Part shown: positions 4,295 to 5,514 of the stretch, in pieces
Position numbering within the stretch: position 1 is the first letter of the stretch
How the letters are laid out: every line of letters begins with the position of its first letter
NCBI GenBank assembly: GCA_041628225.1
Contig: JBFKPQ010000159.1
Span: 1 to 5,514 of the forward strand
DNA length: 5,514 nt
DNA from: JBFKPQ01 sp041628225
Lineage (GTDB): Bacteria; Actinomycetota; Acidimicrobiia; Spongiisociales; JAENVV01
Direction of reading: 5' to 3'
Notes under the pieces: model-generated
Told to the model about the DNA's origin: nothing
What the model saw: only the letters and a program-made list of their open reading frames with translations
Databases searched by the model: none
Made by a program: the position numbers and the translations under genes

Positions 4295-5509
4295 CTATCC
4301 GGTGTCGAGGTATTCGATCCGTTCGAGCGGTTGGCCGTCCGGTCGGCGGAACACCGGTTGGTGCCCTAGGCCGCTGACCGTGAACCGTGCTTCGTGAATG
4401 AGCGTGTGGTGGCGCCGGCACAGGAGCAGCCCGTTGGCGACGGAGGTCGTGCCGCCCGCCCACCAGGGTTCGATGTGGTGCACGTCGCACCACTCGGCTG
4501 GCCGGCGGCAAACCGGGAACGTGCAATGCCGGTCCCGGGCGATGACCGCTTCGCGCATCGGCCGGGTCACGAGCCGGCGGGCTCGACCGACGTCCAGCAG
4601 TTCGGAGCCAGGTCCGAACACGATCCGTCGGACACCTGCGTCGCAGGCCAGCCGTTCGATGGCCGGCCGGTGGAGAACGGTGTCGCCAATCTCGGCGAGC
4701 GTCGGCGTGTCTCCCGCCAACGTCGAGGCGTCGACGTGCACGAGCAGCGTCGGCGTGGCCGGCTGGTCACCCGACGACACAACGAGGTCGAACAGGGCGT
4801 CGGCGCGGCGGTGGGCGGGTGTCGTAGGGTCGTCGGGGTCGGGTAGCGGGGTGGCGGCCGTGATGGCTTCGATGAGTTGGGCGCCGCGTTCGGCGTCGAA
4901 CAGTCCGTCGAGCTTCACCATGTTCTCGAACGTGCGCGACGCGAAGAGGTAGGTGAGGGACCGTTGGGAGGTCACGTCGGGATCTGGCGCGACCGCCTGC
5001 TGCCAGTAGGCGGTCGCCTTGCGGAGGTCGGTGACCCACTCGAGCGTCTCGGCCAGCTCACAGAGGTAAGTTTCAGCATCGTCGAACGCATCGGGGGCAG
5101 CCTGTTGCGCGGCGACGAGGGCCGACACCTGATCGGGGGAGAGACGTCCGACTTCGGCGAGATGGCGGGTGGTAGGCATCGCCTGTAGGGCGCGGGCTTC
5201 GGCGACGAGCCGTTTGGCCCGCCCGCCCGTTGCCCGGAACCGGTGGGTCAGGTAGGCGGTCGTAGAGGTGTAGCCATCACGGGCGAACGTCTGTCGTTCG
5301 TCGACAGCGGCCAGGCGGCGTTGCGCCTGAGCGTGAAAGAGGTCACCGATCCGGCGCAGGTGCTCATACGACAGCGTGAGCGCGTCGTTGTCGAACGCTT
5401 CGACCGACTCCGTCTCAGCCCACGCCAGAGCCGTGAGCGCCACCTCGTACGGGTCGTCGAACCAGTCGGGTTCTTTCGCTTGAGCAACATCGAACATATG
5501 TTCGATCAT
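4295..5509 (-). CDS. DUF222 / HNH endonuclease, 13E12-repeat type
   Basis: This 404-residue protein has the two-part layout of the large actinobacterial family that includes the M. tuberculosis 13E12-repeat proteins. An N-terminal helical DUF222 domain covers about 20-300 (FARDGYTSTTAYLTHRF, GRLSPDQVSALVAA and the FENMVKLDGLFDAERGAQL block at 194-212). A C-terminal HNH nuclease domain covers about 315-375. The nuclease part shows R-H-C329-TFPV-C334, then WC341-DVHHIEPW with catalytic-type histidines H344/H345, N359 in SVANGLLL, and C364-RR-HH at 367-368. The cysteines and histidines fit structural zinc plus metal-dependent DNA cleavage. All key residues are present, so it is probably intact. 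The frame is open to the right edge, so a further upstream start cannot be excluded; ATG at 5497 (MFDVAQ) is an equally good start, as many relatives begin with MFD or MFE. A LexA-type palindrome covers codons 2-7. The biological role of the family is poorly known. Confidence 0.9.
   Translation of the reverse strand: MIEHMFDVAQAKEPDWFDDPYEVALTALAWAETESVEAFDNDALTLSYEHLRRIGDLFHAQAQRRLAAVDERQTFARDGYTSTTAYLTHRFRATGGRAKRLVAEARALQAMPTTRHLAEVGRLSPDQVSALVAAQQAAPDAFDDAETYLCELAETLEWVTDLRKATAYWQQAVAPDPDVTSQRSLTYLFASRTFENMVKLDGLFDAERGAQLIEAITAATPLPDPDDPTTPAHRRADALFDLVVSSGDQPATPTLLVHVDASTLAGDTPTLAEIGDTVLHRPAIERLACDAGVRRIVFGPGSELLDVGRARRLVTRPMREAVIARDRHCTFPVCRRPAEWCDVHHIEPWWAGGTTSVANGLLLCRRHHTLIHEARFTVSGLGHQPVFRRPDGQPLERIEYLDTG
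5489..5506. promoter_or_regulatory. LexA (SOS) box at the start of the HNH nuclease gene
   Basis: ATCGAACATATGTTCGAT is a perfect 18-base palindrome. It matches the actinobacterial/Bacillus LexA operator core CGAAC-N4-GTTCG exactly, including the flanking T and A. It falls on codons 2-7 from the ATG at 5509 and is centred on the second candidate start (5497). Some M. tuberculosis 13E12-family genes are known LexA targets, which supports function. LexA bound here would block transcription until DNA damage. Confidence 0.75.
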
Positions 5510-5514
5510 GGTCG

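Noticed and set aside
4398..4952. Plus-strand frames antisense to the HNH nuclease
   Set aside because: The minus strand carries clear DUF222 and HNH motifs; the antisense translations are Ser/Arg-rich shadows.
5390..5404. GTCGAACGCTTCGAC inverted repeat as a second LexA box
   Set aside because: The spacing (3-base centre) does not fit CGAAC-N4-GTTCG, and the sequence simply encodes VEAFD in the nuclease.

Overview
The window is uniformly GC-rich and densely packed, and nothing in it looks foreign by eye. Several features point to a high-GC actinobacterium: an ECF sigma factor with a membrane-bound regulator, a DUF222/HNH ('13E12-type') nuclease, GTG starts, weak Shine-Dalgarno signals, and a palindrome matching the actinobacterial LexA consensus. 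An acidimicrobial (Ilumatobacter-like) origin is a guess from overall flavour, not shown by the sequence. I see no rRNA, tRNA, CRISPR array, insertion sequence or long repeat.

Left part (1-843, minus strand): a two-gene unit. An exported Cu/Zn-superoxide-dismutase-like protein is followed, with stop and start fused as TGATG, by a small membrane protein that runs off the left edge. The SOD-like protein keeps the likely copper ligands, the disulfide cysteines and the active-site arginine. It appears to lack two of the zinc histidines.

Divergent from it (about 1013-2500, plus strand) is a three-gene operon with overlapping reading frames: an ECF sigma factor, a four-helix membrane protein whose N-terminus looks like an anti-sigma domain, and a small two-helix membrane protein. 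The intergenic region between the two units (844-1012) carries a perfect 17-base inverted repeat that could be an operator.

Middle (2494-3326): an unrecognised 125-residue cytoplasmic protein on the minus strand. Its 3' end overlaps the end of the sigma operon by 7 bases. A small cysteine-containing lipoprotein diverges from it on the plus strand.

Right part (3328-5509, minus strand): a DUF222/HNH endonuclease, then 52 bases later a 304-residue protein whose C-terminal half resembles DUF3396/type VI immunity proteins (tentative). Codons 2-7 of the nuclease form a perfect 18-base palindrome that fits the LexA (SOS) box. The nuclease, and perhaps the gene after it, may therefore be induced by DNA damage. 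This nuclease plus possible immunity-like partner under an SOS box is the most interesting hypothesis in the window.
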